DNA of 64,000 bases, taken from an uncultured Duncaniella sp. Its GTDB lineage: Bacteria > Bacteroidota > Bacteroidia > Bacteroidales > Muribaculaceae. A program made the translations under genes and the position numbers. Below are positions 14,972-23,392 of this stretch, piece by piece. The stretch covers positions 1 to 64,000 of the forward strand of contig CAJUKP010000004.1 of NCBI GenBank assembly GCA_910587165.1, in the 5' to 3' direction. The notes under the pieces are model-generated. The model made no database searches and was not told the origin of the DNA. It saw only the letters and a program-made list of their open reading frames with translations. Numbering within the stretch: position 1 is the stretch's first letter; each line of letters begins with the position of its first letter.

Positions 14972-16882
14972 ATGAACAGAAAGCAACGCAATATGCTTTC
15001 CCGCATCATTATCGCTTCAGTAATGACTGTGGGATTGCTTTTCATTGACATCAGCGGGTGGCCGCGCCTCGCTCTCTACCTTGTGGTATATCTGATAATC
15101 GGTTATGACATTCTGAAGAAAGCATGGCTCGGGATTGTCAACGGCAGGGTATTTGATGAGAATTTCCTCATGGCTGTGGCAACGGTCGGAGCATTCGCTC
15201 TCGCAATCTACGAGAAAAGCGGCGACTATCTCGAAGCTATAGCCGTGATGCTGTTCTATCAGATCGGCGAGTTCTTCCAAAGCTATGCTGTCGGCAAAAG
15301 CCGCCGTAACATAGCGGCGCTTATGGATATACGTCCCGACTATGCCAATATCGAGCAGGATGGTAAGATTGTCAAGGTTGATCCCGACGATGTGGAGATT
15401 GGCCGGACCATCATTATCCAGCCGGGCGAGCGGGTTCCGATCGACGGTATCGTTATTTCCGGAGAGTCCTCGCTCAACACCTCGGCACTGACAGGCGAAT
15501 CACTCCCGCGCGAGGTAGGCAGTGGCGACGAGGTGATAAGCGGCAGCATCAATATGTCGGGCGTGCTGAAGGTTCGTACCACCAAGGAGTTCGGTGATTC
15601 AACCGTATCCAAAATATTGGAACTGGTGGAAGATTCAGCCTCGCGCAAGTCAAAATCAGAGAACTTCATTGCCAAGTTCGCGCGCATATACACTCCTGCC
15701 GTATGCTACGGTGCCCTGGCGCTCGCCCTGCTTCCCCCGCTGTTTCTCATTTTGTTCGATGGCGCACCCGTGAGCTTCGCCACATTTGAGACATGGGTCT
15801 ACCGCGCTTTGGTATTCCTTGTGATAAGTTGCCCCTGCGCTTTGGTTGTCAGCATACCGCTTTCGTTCTTCGCCGGAATAGGCGGAGCGAGCCGTGAGGG
15901 TGTGCTGTTAAAAGGCGCGAACATTCTTGAAACACTGTCGAAAGTCAAGACTGTGGTTTTAGACAAGACCGGCACCCTCACCAAAGGTGTGTTTGAGGTC
16001 AACGCATATCATGGCGAGCACGACGAGGATATCGCGAACCACAAGACAAATCTGCTTGAATACGCGGCGATAGCCGAATCCGCCTCATCCCATCCGATTG
16101 CGAAATCCCTGCAACGTGCTTACGGGCACGAGATTGACCGTAGCCGCATGAGCGATGTGAAAGAAATCAGCGGCAAAGGCATCACCGCCGTTATCGACGG
16201 CAAAGCGGTTGCCGCCGGAAACGAAAGACTGATGTCTGATTTAGGTCTTGCGCCATGCCATTGCAAGACCGCGGGAACTATCGTTCACCTTGCCATTGAC
16301 GGCAAATATGCCGGACATATAGTCCTTGGAGACGTTGTTAAACCGACCTCGGCACAAGCCGTCTCCGACCTGCGCAAGTCAGGTGTGACACAGACCGTCA
16401 TGCTGACCGGTGACACCAGGTCGGTCGCTGAACAGACAGCCGCTCAGCTTGGAATTGACAAGGTCTACAGTGAACTTCTGCCTGCTGATAAGGTATCACA
16501 GCTTGAACGTATCCTTGCCGGTTCCAAAGGTGATGACAAGGTGGCGTTTGTGGGCGACGGTATAAACGATGCTCCCGTATTGTCGAGGGCTGATATCGGA
16601 ATAGCCATGGGAGCTATGGGCAGCGATGCCGCGATTGAAGCTGCCGATGTGGTGCTCATGGACGATGACCCTCTGAGAATAGGCAAGGCAATACGTATCT
16701 CTCGCAAATGTCTGAAAATCGTATGGGAGAACATTATCATGGCATTGGGCATCAAAGGTATATGCCTCATACTCGGCATATTCGGCATTGTCAATATGTG
16801 GCTTGCCATTTTCGCCGATGTTGGCGTGATGATACTCGCCGTGCTCAACGCTATAAGGGCAATGTATGTCCGTAAGATCTGA
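14972..16882 (+). CDS. Zn/Cd/Pb-exporting P1B-type ATPase (ZntA/CadA-like)
   Basis: 636 aa. SCPCAL places the metal-site CPC at residues 287-289. The phosphorylated Asp is D331 in DKTGTLT; TGES occurs near 174 and GDGINDAP near 530. Eight membrane segments are expected: two pairs before residue 110, one pair around 240-300, one pair at the end, where the final helices carry DVGVMILAVLNAIRAM, typical of the Zn/Cd subgroup. No N-terminal HMA domain is present; the protein begins just before the first helix, and a separate HMA protein precedes it. It pumps excess divalent metal from cytoplasm to periplasm. Confidence 0.93.
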   Translation: MNRKQRNMLSRIIIASVMTVGLLFIDISGWPRLALYLVVYLIIGYDILKKAWLGIVNGRVFDENFLMAVATVGAFALAIYEKSGDYLEAIAVMLFYQIGEFFQSYAVGKSRRNIAALMDIRPDYANIEQDGKIVKVDPDDVEIGRTIIIQPGERVPIDGIVISGESSLNTSALTGESLPREVGSGDEVISGSINMSGVLKVRTTKEFGDSTVSKILELVEDSASRKSKSENFIAKFARIYTPAVCYGALALALLPPLFLILFDGAPVSFATFETWVYRALVFLVISCPCALVVSIPLSFFAGIGGASREGVLLKGANILETLSKVKTVVLDKTGTLTKGVFEVNAYHGEHDEDIANHKTNLLEYAAIAESASSHPIAKSLQRAYGHEIDRSRMSDVKEISGKGITAVIDGKAVAAGNERLMSDLGLAPCHCKTAGTIVHLAIDGKYAGHIVLGDVVKPTSAQAVSDLRKSGVTQTVMLTGDTRSVAEQTAAQLGIDKVYSELLPADKVSQLERILAGSKGDDKVAFVGDGINDAPVLSRADIGIAMGAMGSDAAIEAADVVLMDDDPLRIGKAIRISRKCLKIVWENIIMALGIKGICLILGIFGIVNMWLAIFADVGVMILAVLNAIRAMYVRKI

Positions 16883-16911
16883 CACGGCCCTATCATCCCT
16901 ATGATACTCAA

Positions 16912-16947
16912 GACACGCGCCACATTCCACGTAAGGCGCGTGTCTTT
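16912..16947 (+). terminator. Terminator after the P1B-ATPase gene
   Basis: GACACGCGCC (16912-16921) and GGCGCGTGTC (16935-16944) form a perfect 10-bp stem with a 13-nt loop, followed by TTT. It lies between convergent genes. Confidence 0.75.
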
Positions 16948-16970
16948 ACCAATGCTCTTCGAGATGGTTT

Positions 16971-17417
16971 TTATCCGGCAACATAATGTAAATGCAGCAA
17001 TGGATATTGTTTCCCTTCATTATCAACCGGAGAACGTCCTGAAATCTTAAAACCCATTTTTAAATAAAAACCTACAGCCTGTGTGTTTTGCTCATTGACA
17101 TCGAGGTTGTGGATATTTAAATTGCCTGTTGCATAGTTTAACAATTCTCTCCCAACTCCGCGTCCTCTGGATGCCGCATCAACAAACAGCATCTCGATCA
17201 TAGTGTCTGAGACACCCATGAAACCGATTATTTCACCATCTCCGTCCTTGTAGACATAGAGATCAACCAACCTCAGATAATCCATCATCCGGGATTGATA
17301 ATAAACGAAATCTTCATTATCAAGAAAGTCGTGAGTTGCTTTTACAGCACTCTCCCATACAGCCAACAATCGGCTGAAATCGTTTTCCGTTCCTTTTACT
17401 ATATTAATGCAGTTCAT
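16971..17417 (-). CDS. GNAT-family N-acetyltransferase
   Basis: 148 aa, a full-length single GNAT domain. FVDAASRGRGVGRELLNYA (about residues 78-96) is the acetyl-CoA pyrophosphate loop (R/QxxGxG/A), and NTQAVGFYLKMGFKISGRSP is the usual motif B. The opening (NDFSRLLAVWESAVKATHDF) and overall pattern resemble YjaB-type acetyltransferases, whose substrates are poorly known. The gene is more AT-rich than most of the window. It converges on the P1B-ATPase gene and is separated from it by a terminator. Confidence 0.88.
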   Translation of the reverse strand: MNCINIVKGTENDFSRLLAVWESAVKATHDFLDNEDFVYYQSRMMDYLRLVDLYVYKDGDGEIIGFMGVSDTMIEMLFVDAASRGRGVGRELLNYATGNLNIHNLDVNEQNTQAVGFYLKMGFKISGRSPVDNEGKQYPLLHLHYVAG

Positions 17418-17496
17418 TGTATATCATCTGGTTAGATTCCGTTGTCGGATCGCTGATCGCACATAAACCAACCGGAAACCAATATTTACTACTTAA

Positions 17497-18312
17497 CTAA
17501 TTTCCATCTATCAGAACCACACGGCGTATTGCCGGATAAAGAGCCGGATTTGAGACGAGAATGGAGTGATTGCGGTCTGAGCGGATGCTTTCTATCACTG
17601 CTCCGGCTTCTGACGCGATCAGCAGCCCGGCCGACACATCCCACCGGTTAAGGTTCAGCTCCCAGTAAGCGTCAAGAAATCCCGCCGCTGTATAGCAGAG
17701 GTCGATAGCGGCGGATCCCATTCTTCTGATGCCTCTGACACACAATGCCATCCTGCATATCTCTGCAAGATTATTATCAGGGGTGTCATTCCGGTCATAA
17801 GGCATTCCGGTGGCAACCACAGCCTTGGACAGTTCAGCCTTGTCCGAGCAACGGATACCTGTCCCGTTCAGCCACGCTCCCCCACCCTTCACTGCAAAGA
17901 AACACTCTCCGATATAAGGCGCATAGACCACCCCTATCACCGGTTCCTCATTATGTTCAAGGGCTATCGAGACACAGAACACCGGAAGCCCCATGGCGAA
18001 ATTGGTCGTACCGTCAAGCGGATCTACCACCCACCGCCACTCTCTGTCTTCATGATCCTTCCCTGATTCTTCGGATATGATTCCATGCGACGGGAAGTTA
18101 CGGTGAACGTAGTCCAAGATGTATGCCTCCGATTCTTTGTCGGCTATAGTGACGACATCGCTGTCATTGAGTTTGGTAGACTGTTCGAGACCACTCTTGC
18201 GGAAATAACGCATGAGTATTTCGCCGGCCTTCTCAGCCATGGTGAAAGCGGCTGTCAGAAACTCTTGATATTCTCCCTCAGGGACAACTGAACGATATTG
18301 TGTCAGATTCAT
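17497..18312 (-). CDS. Inositol-monophosphatase-family phosphatase
   Basis: 271 aa. The Mg-binding motifs of the family are present: EESG (about residue 80), DPLDGTTNFAMGLPVF (about 97-112) and WDVSAGLLIASEAGA (about 223-237). These use Li-sensitive, metal-dependent hydrolysis of small phosphate esters such as myo-inositol-1-phosphate or PAP. The sequence is closer to SuhB/IMPase than to CysQ in the DPLDGTTNF context, but substrate cannot be fixed from this. The start was taken at the ATG giving MNLTQYRSVV. It lies between a GNAT gene and a UvrA paralogue with no evident functional link. Confidence 0.88.
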   Translation of the reverse strand: MNLTQYRSVVPEGEYQEFLTAAFTMAEKAGEILMRYFRKSGLEQSTKLNDSDVVTIADKESEAYILDYVHRNFPSHGIISEESGKDHEDREWRWVVDPLDGTTNFAMGLPVFCVSIALEHNEEPVIGVVYAPYIGECFFAVKGGGAWLNGTGIRCSDKAELSKAVVATGMPYDRNDTPDNNLAEICRMALCVRGIRRMGSAAIDLCYTAAGFLDAYWELNLNRWDVSAGLLIASEAGAVIESIRSDRNHSILVSNPALYPAIRRVVLIDGN

Positions 18313-18358
18313 TTATTTCGATGTTACATTATTATCAAATAGTGCGGAAATTTGTTTT

Positions 18359-20851
18359 TCAGATATACTGTCCTGTGATGCTCTCCTTGCATGACTTTAT
18401 CTCAGCCGGAGTACCGGCGGCCACTATTCTGCCGCCAGCCTCCCCTCCCCCGGGACCCATATCTATTATGTAGTTGGCACTCCGGATCACGTCAAGATCA
18501 TGTTCGATCACTATGACCGTAGCGCCCGACTCTATCAGATGCCGGAACACTTCGAGCAGCTTTCTCACATCAAGAGGATGGAGACCGATGGTAGGCTCAT
18601 CGAAAACAAACACCGAGTTCGTCTGTTCACGTCCCATCTCTGATGCGAGTTTCAACCTCTGCGCCTCGCCACCCGACAGGCTGGGAGTGGCCTCGCCAAG
18701 TGTGAGATATCCGAGGCCGATGGAGTCAAGTGTGCGTATACGTGCCGACACATTCTTGAAATCCGCACACATATCCATAGCCTTGCTGATGTCGGCCTCC
18801 ATTATTTCCGGCAATGTGAACGAGGCTCCGTTTTTGCAATGGCAACGGACCAACGAAGCGTCACGCGAATACCTCGAACCGCGGCATTCCGGACAGGGAA
18901 TGTCCACATCCGGCAGAAATTGCACATCAAGACTCACACTGCCGGTGCCGTCGCATACCGGACACCTCAGACTGCCTGTATTGTAGGAGAAATCGCCGGC
19001 CTTATATCCATTGGCCTTCGCATCGTCTGTGCGGGCGAATATCTTTCTCAGATCATCATGAACGTTGGCATACGTGGCCACCGTCGAGCGCACATTGGCC
19101 CCGATGGGGGTGGAATCAATAAGCTTTATATGTTCTATCCCTGGAGCGCTTATGCTTTTTATATGTTCAGGCATCGGTTTGCCGTTGATCGCCGCATCCA
19201 TCGCGGTCACGAGACTTTCAAGGATCAGCGTTGTCTTTCCCGAGCCTGACACCCCGGTCACAACCGTCAGCCTCCCCATAGGTATCTTCACCTCCAGCGG
19301 CTTGACCGTATGTATGGCATGGGTGGAAAGTGTTATCACTCCCTTGCTGAACATATCCTCGCCCTTGACCTGCGGTATTATAGCCGGAAGCTTCTCTCCT
19401 CTGAGGAACGGCCCGATCACCGAGTCTTTGTCTTTCCCGATTCCGGCGACTGTTCCCTGCGCCACCACACGTCCTCCGTCAGTTCCGGCTCCGGGGCCCA
19501 TCTCGACAATCCAGTCACTGTGTTCAAGTATCTGGGTGTCGTGGTCGACGAGCAACACCGAGTTTCCGTCGGCCACAAGATCGTCCATCACCCCTGTAAG
19601 CCCCTGTATATTCACCGGATGGAGTCCGATCGACGGCTCATCGAGCACATAGAGCACACCTGTGGTCCGGTTTCTCACCGCCCGGGCGAGCTGCATACGC
19701 TGCCTTTCCCCGGTCGATAGCGTGGAGGCGGCCCTGTCGAGACTCAGATAACCGAGCCCAAGATCCATGAGCCGACGCGACGTGGAGAGAAAAGACTCGC
19801 AAATGCTTGTGGCCATCGGACGCATATCCTCAGGAAGCGTATCGGGCACATGACGCACCCACCCGATGCATTGCTCCAACGTCATCTCACACACCTTGTC
19901 GAGCCCGGTTCCGTCGATTCGCGGCGCACGGGCAGCCTCCGAGAGACGAGTGCCGTGACAGTCGGGACACACGTCGCTGCGTAGAAAACGCTCCACACGC
20001 TTCATCCCCTTCTCGTCGGTCACCTTGCTCAGCGCATTCTCCACAGTCCTCACGGCATTGTAGAATGTGAAGTCAAGCTCGGTGGCCTGATCCGAATTCT
20101 TGGGCCGGTAGAGTATGTGGCGTTTCTCGGCCGGACCGTTGAACACTATGTCCCGCTCCTTTTCCGTCAGACGGTTGAACGGGACATCCGTCCTCACCCC
20201 CATCTCCCGGCACACATCCGTCATGAGCGACCACATCAGTGAGTTCCAGGGAGCCACGGCCCCCTCGTCGATGGTCTTCGTCTCGTCCGGGACAAGTGTC
20301 GTGCGGTCCACCGCCATCACTGTTCCGGTGCCTCCGCATCTTTTACACGCTCCGGTGCTGTTGAACGACAGATCCTCCGCCGAAGGACCATAGAAATGCT
20401 TTCCGCAACGGGCGCATATCAGTTCATTTTCCGCGGCCACGTCAAGCGACGGTTCATGATAGTGACCGCATGACGGACACCGGTGCGAGGCAAGCCGCGA
20501 GAACATGAGCCTCAGACTGTTGAGCAGCTCTGTCCCTGTGCCGAATGTGCTCCGGATCCCGGGAACACCGGGTCGCTGGTGCAACGCTATGGCTGCCGGG
20601 ACATAGAGCACCTCATCGACATTTGCCCTCGGTGCCTGCGTCATCCTCCGCCGCGTGTAGGTCGACAGTGCCTCAAGATAGCGTCGCGACCCCTCGGCAT
20701 AAAGCACCCCCAGCGCCAGCGAGGACTTACCCGAACCGGACACTCCGGCCACACCGACTATACGGTTAAGTGGAATATCCACATTTATATTCTTCAGATT
20801 GTGCACACGTGCTCCGACAACCTTGATCTCCTCAGGTCTCTTTTCCGGCAT
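18359..20851 (-). CDS. UvrA paralogue (UvrA2-type ABC ATPase)
   Basis: 830 aa, shorter than canonical UvrA (about 940). Two ABC modules are present: Walker A GVSGSGKSS at residues 36-44 and GVSGSGKTT in the second half, with signatures LSTGERQRMQLA and LSGGEAQRLKLASEMGR and Walker B LDEPSIGLHP and FDEPTIGLHP. Zinc-binding CxxC pairs (CPSC, CARC, CKRCGGTG, CPDCHGTRL, CPVCDGTGSV, CPECRGSRY) match UvrA. The shortened first half suggests a reduced UvrB-binding region, as in UvrA2-class proteins linked to DNA-damage or drug tolerance. It follows an HxlR regulator gene by 2 bp, so expression is probably under HxlR control. Confidence 0.88.
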   Translation of the reverse strand: MPEKRPEEIKVVGARVHNLKNINVDIPLNRIVGVAGVSGSGKSSLALGVLYAEGSRRYLEALSTYTRRRMTQAPRANVDEVLYVPAAIALHQRPGVPGIRSTFGTGTELLNSLRLMFSRLASHRCPSCGHYHEPSLDVAAENELICARCGKHFYGPSAEDLSFNSTGACKRCGGTGTVMAVDRTTLVPDETKTIDEGAVAPWNSLMWSLMTDVCREMGVRTDVPFNRLTEKERDIVFNGPAEKRHILYRPKNSDQATELDFTFYNAVRTVENALSKVTDEKGMKRVERFLRSDVCPDCHGTRLSEAARAPRIDGTGLDKVCEMTLEQCIGWVRHVPDTLPEDMRPMATSICESFLSTSRRLMDLGLGYLSLDRAASTLSTGERQRMQLARAVRNRTTGVLYVLDEPSIGLHPVNIQGLTGVMDDLVADGNSVLLVDHDTQILEHSDWIVEMGPGAGTDGGRVVAQGTVAGIGKDKDSVIGPFLRGEKLPAIIPQVKGEDMFSKGVITLSTHAIHTVKPLEVKIPMGRLTVVTGVSGSGKTTLILESLVTAMDAAINGKPMPEHIKSISAPGIEHIKLIDSTPIGANVRSTVATYANVHDDLRKIFARTDDAKANGYKAGDFSYNTGSLRCPVCDGTGSVSLDVQFLPDVDIPCPECRGSRYSRDASLVRCHCKNGASFTLPEIMEADISKAMDMCADFKNVSARIRTLDSIGLGYLTLGEATPSLSGGEAQRLKLASEMGREQTNSVFVFDEPTIGLHPLDVRKLLEVFRHLIESGATVIVIEHDLDVIRSANYIIDMGPGGGEAGGRIVAAGTPAEIKSCKESITGQYI

Positions 20852-20853
20852 AT

Positions 20854-21234
20854 CTATCTTCTGTTTGATTTCCTGTTCGATTCTATTTCCTCATAATGTT
20901 CCGTGGTCCAGGCTATCAGCTCCTTTATGACCACCATCAGGCTCCGGCCGAGACCTGACAGCGAATACTCCACCTTAGGCGGAATCTCGGCATACATCTT
21001 ACGTATAACGTATCCGTCAGCCTCAAGGTTTTTCAGAGTTTCCGTCAGCACTTTCGGAGAAATGTCGGGAATGGCTTTACCTATGGCGTTGAACCGCGTC
21101 TCTCCGTTTTCGGCGAGCACACACAGGACAAGCATCTGCCACTTCCCCGAGAACCTCGAGATGACATTCCTTATCGGACACTCATCCACACGCGTGAATT
21201 TTTTCAGATTTTCTTGCAGCTCCAAAGGTTTCAT
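20854..21234 (-). CDS. HxlR-family transcriptional regulator
   Basis: 126 aa from the ATG at 21234. CPIRNVISRFSGKWQMLVLCVL followed by GETRFNAIGKAIPDISPKVLTETLKNLEADGYV is the HxlR winged helix, with the conserved Cys near residue 19 that in some family members (YodB, HypR) senses electrophiles or disulfide stress. The C-terminal part (VEYSLSGLGRSLMVVIKELIAW) is the standard wing and dimer helix. It is 2 bp upstream of the UvrA paralogue and divergent from a cupin gene. A palindrome 11 bp before its start is a good autoregulatory operator. Confidence 0.9.
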   Translation of the reverse strand: MKPLELQENLKKFTRVDECPIRNVISRFSGKWQMLVLCVLAENGETRFNAIGKAIPDISPKVLTETLKNLEADGYVIRKMYAEIPPKVEYSLSGLGRSLMVVIKELIAWTTEHYEEIESNRKSNRR

Positions 21235-21245
21235 ATTCAATATTG

Positions 21246-21261
21246 CTTACCCGCAGGTAAG
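21246..21261. promoter_or_regulatory. Candidate HxlR operator
   Basis: CTTACCCGCAGGTAAG has perfect 6-bp arms (CTTACC/GGTAAG) around a 4-bp centre. ACTTACC-type half sites are common before HxlR genes. It lies in the leader of the HxlR gene and upstream of the -33 region of the divergent cupin gene, so it could act on both. Confidence 0.6.
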
Positions 21262-21282
21262 TGTATTACTTTTTTGTAACGT

Positions 21283-21314
21283 CTTGTCTAAAAGATATAT
21301 TAGTGATAACTTTG
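21283..21314 (+). promoter_or_regulatory. Promoter of the cupin gene
   Basis: CTTG (21283-21286) and TAACTTTG (21307-21314) are separated by 20 bp, matching the Bacteroidetes -33/-7 pattern with one mismatch in the -33 element. Confidence 0.65.
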
Positions 21315-21344
21315 CACTATCAAAACGAAAGCGGCTTACCACTG

Positions 21345-21352
21345 CAAAGTTA
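21345..21352 (-). promoter_or_regulatory. -7 element of the HxlR-uvrA2 operon
   Basis: Reads TAACTTTG on the minus strand. The divergent transcripts would overlap, with about 100 nt of leader before the HxlR start. Confidence 0.5.
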
Positions 21353-21397
21353 CTGTATGGCAAGCACAACTGCAAATTTTTTTTATTATTCAGAATT

Positions 21398-21808
21398 ATG
21401 AGCGAAGTAAAAGTAATGAACAAGGGCAGCCGGTATGCCCACGCCACAGTAGGGTCACTCCATGGTTTCGAGGGAAAACAGTTTGTCAAGGATGCCACCG
21501 GCGCCACCTCGTGCGAGATCTCATTCGGCACACTCCCTTCAGGGGCAGCCGTACCGTTCTTCCACAGCCACAAGGAAAACGAGGAGAACTACATCATACT
21601 CAGCGGCGCGGGAAGATTTCAGGTTGACGATGACGTGTTTGAGATCTCCGAGGGATCCGTCATCCGTATCAGCACAAACTGTGACCGGAATCTCAAATGC
21701 ACATCCGCCGAGCCTATGACCTACATCTGCATACAGGCTAAAGAGGGGTCACTCGGAGGATACACAATGACCGACGCCGAGATCACCGAGCACACTGATC
21801 TGCTCTGA
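21398..21808 (+). CDS. Small cupin-domain protein
   Basis: 136 aa from the ATG at 21398; the frame is open upstream but only as antisense of HxlR. PFFHSHKENEENYIILSGAG is the cupin motif 1 (H-x-H-x3-4-E...G) and the later VFEISEGSVIRISTNCDRNL is motif 2, in which the usual His is replaced by Cys or Asn. Metal binding is therefore plausible but not complete. The family includes small isomerases, oxygenases and stress proteins; the divergent HxlR suggests an electrophile- or redox-responsive role (inference). Confidence 0.82.
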   Translation: MSEVKVMNKGSRYAHATVGSLHGFEGKQFVKDATGATSCEISFGTLPSGAAVPFFHSHKENEENYIILSGAGRFQVDDDVFEISEGSVIRISTNCDRNLKCTSAEPMTYICIQAKEGSLGGYTMTDAEITEHTDLL

Positions 21809-21829
21809 CATCCCCTCCGTTTACCGATC

Positions 21830-21975
21830 AGGACAAGGATACAGAAGTCCAAAAGGAAAAAAGGAACAAAAAATATTTTGAATTCAGACCAATCAGACTC
21901 ATCAGACTGATAATATCTGAACAAAAAATAAAAATATGTTCCTTTTTTCCTTTTGGACTTCTGTATCCTTGTCCT
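21830..21975. repeat. 39-bp perfect inverted repeat (MITE-like element or terminator)
   Basis: Positions 21830-21868 and 21937-21975 are exact reverse complements over 39 bp; the left arm begins AGGACAAGGATACAGAAGTC and is purine-rich. The 68-bp interior has direct copies of ATCAGACT and a smaller TTCAGA...TCTGAA repeat. No ORF is present. It could be a miniature mobile element or a very strong terminator after the cupin gene, placed before the fimbrial operon promoter. Confidence 0.8.
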
Positions 21976-22033
21976 TATCAGTAACTTTTTACAGATTTTT
22001 TGTTAATAATGTCTTGTTTTTGAAAATTTTTCG

Positions 22034-22041
22034 TAACTTTG
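22034..22041 (+). promoter_or_regulatory. -7 element of the fimbrial operon
   Basis: TAACTTTG lies 49 bp before the DUF3575 start. A CTTG at 22013-22016 is nearest to a -33 element but at 17 bp spacing. Confidence 0.55.
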
Positions 22042-22090
22042 CGCCCGTAGAGGAATATACTATCTAATACTTGGTGCTCTGTTGTTAGCT

Positions 22091-23392
22091 ATGAGACTCA
22101 AAAATATTTGGCGCATATTACTGATTCTCTTGATATTTAGACTGTCCGCGAATGCAGCGGAAAACCGCACGGAAATAAAGGTTGATTTCCGTGCCAATGT
22201 CTCGCACATAGAGCCGGACTTTTCCGACAATGCCCTCAGGATCAACGAGATCGTCACTTATCTCCGCAACCTTCACAGAGATTCCTCAACCACAATCACC
22301 TCCGTCACATTATGCGGCACGGCATCGCCTGAAGGATCATACAACTATAACCGCCATCTTGCCGGAGCGCGTCTGGCTGCACCTGAAAAACTTATCCGGA
22401 GCGAGGTCAGCATCCCCGACAGCATCATCACTTTCGACGACACATATATCCCCTGGGACTACCTCCGCTCGCAGCTCCTGGATTCCGACCTGACATATCG
22501 CGATTCAGTGATCTCAATCATCGACATGGCCCCGCGGCTCGTCAAGGACCCCGACAACGGCCGGCTCGTCGACCACCGCATCGTAAAACTAAAGAGGCTC
22601 GACAACCGCCGGGTGTGGAACCAGCTCTTCCGCCTCTATTTCGGCAAGATGAGAAATGCCATAGCCGTCATCATCACTTATAAGGAAGACAAAGTTCCCA
22701 TAGACGACACCCCACCTGCCATACCGCCCGAACCTTTGCTGACTGAACAATCTGTTGACCATACCGAAACCGATACTATCCCCGACAAACTTATTTCCGC
22801 AACCACCCCCGATACAACCCCTCTTACCGAACCCCGGCAGCCCGGCAGCCACCGCCCTATCCATATAGCCATCCGCACCAATATGCTCTATGATGTCATG
22901 GCCATTCCCAACATAGGCGTTGAGTTCTATCTCGGCCGCAACTGGAGCGTCCAGGCCAACTGGATGTACTCATGGTGGAGCTGCGACCGCCGCCACCGCT
23001 ACTGGCGCGCCTACGGCGGCGACATAAATGTCAACCGATGGTTCGGGAAAGCCGCCGGCGGATGCCCGCTCACCGGACATCATGCCGGAGTCTACGCCCA
23101 GATGCTCACCTACGATTTCGAGTTCGGTGGTGTCGGCTATCAGGGCGGGAAATGGACATGGGGAGCAGGCATCTCCTACGGCTACTCGCTCCCGGTGGGC
23201 CGACATATCAACATCGACTTCACAGTAGGCTTCGGCTATGCCCGGGGCGAATACAAGAAATATCATCCCGCGGACGGATGCTATGTGTGGGACTCCACCC
23301 ACCGTCTCAACTGGTTCGGACCCACAAAGGCCGAGGTGGCGCTGGTATGGCTCATAGGCTCGCGCCCCGGCAGGAAAGGAGGTGTGCGATGA
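22091..23392 (+). CDS. DUF3575 protein of the fimbrial locus
   Basis: 433 aa from the ATG at 22091, which opens a signal peptide (MRLKNIWRILLILLIFRLSA). The N-terminal half has an OmpA-like segment (VTLCGTASPEGSYNYNRHLA). The C-terminal half (~residue 260 on) is a DUF3575 barrel, starting IAIRTNMLYDVMAIPNIGVE and continuing with WSVQANWMYSWWSC. DUF3575 proteins are regular members of fimbrillin operons in Bacteroidales and are thought to sit in the outer membrane. A central Pro/Thr-rich linker covers ~210-255. Its stop overlaps the next ATG by 4 bp. Confidence 0.85.
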   Translation: MRLKNIWRILLILLIFRLSANAAENRTEIKVDFRANVSHIEPDFSDNALRINEIVTYLRNLHRDSSTTITSVTLCGTASPEGSYNYNRHLAGARLAAPEKLIRSEVSIPDSIITFDDTYIPWDYLRSQLLDSDLTYRDSVISIIDMAPRLVKDPDNGRLVDHRIVKLKRLDNRRVWNQLFRLYFGKMRNAIAVIITYKEDKVPIDDTPPAIPPEPLLTEQSVDHTETDTIPDKLISATTPDTTPLTEPRQPGSHRPIHIAIRTNMLYDVMAIPNIGVEFYLGRNWSVQANWMYSWWSCDRRHRYWRAYGGDINVNRWFGKAAGGCPLTGHHAGVYAQMLTYDFEFGGVGYQGGKWTWGAGISYGYSLPVGRHINIDFTVGFGYARGEYKKYHPADGCYVWDSTHRLNWFGPTKAEVALVWLIGSRPGRKGGVR

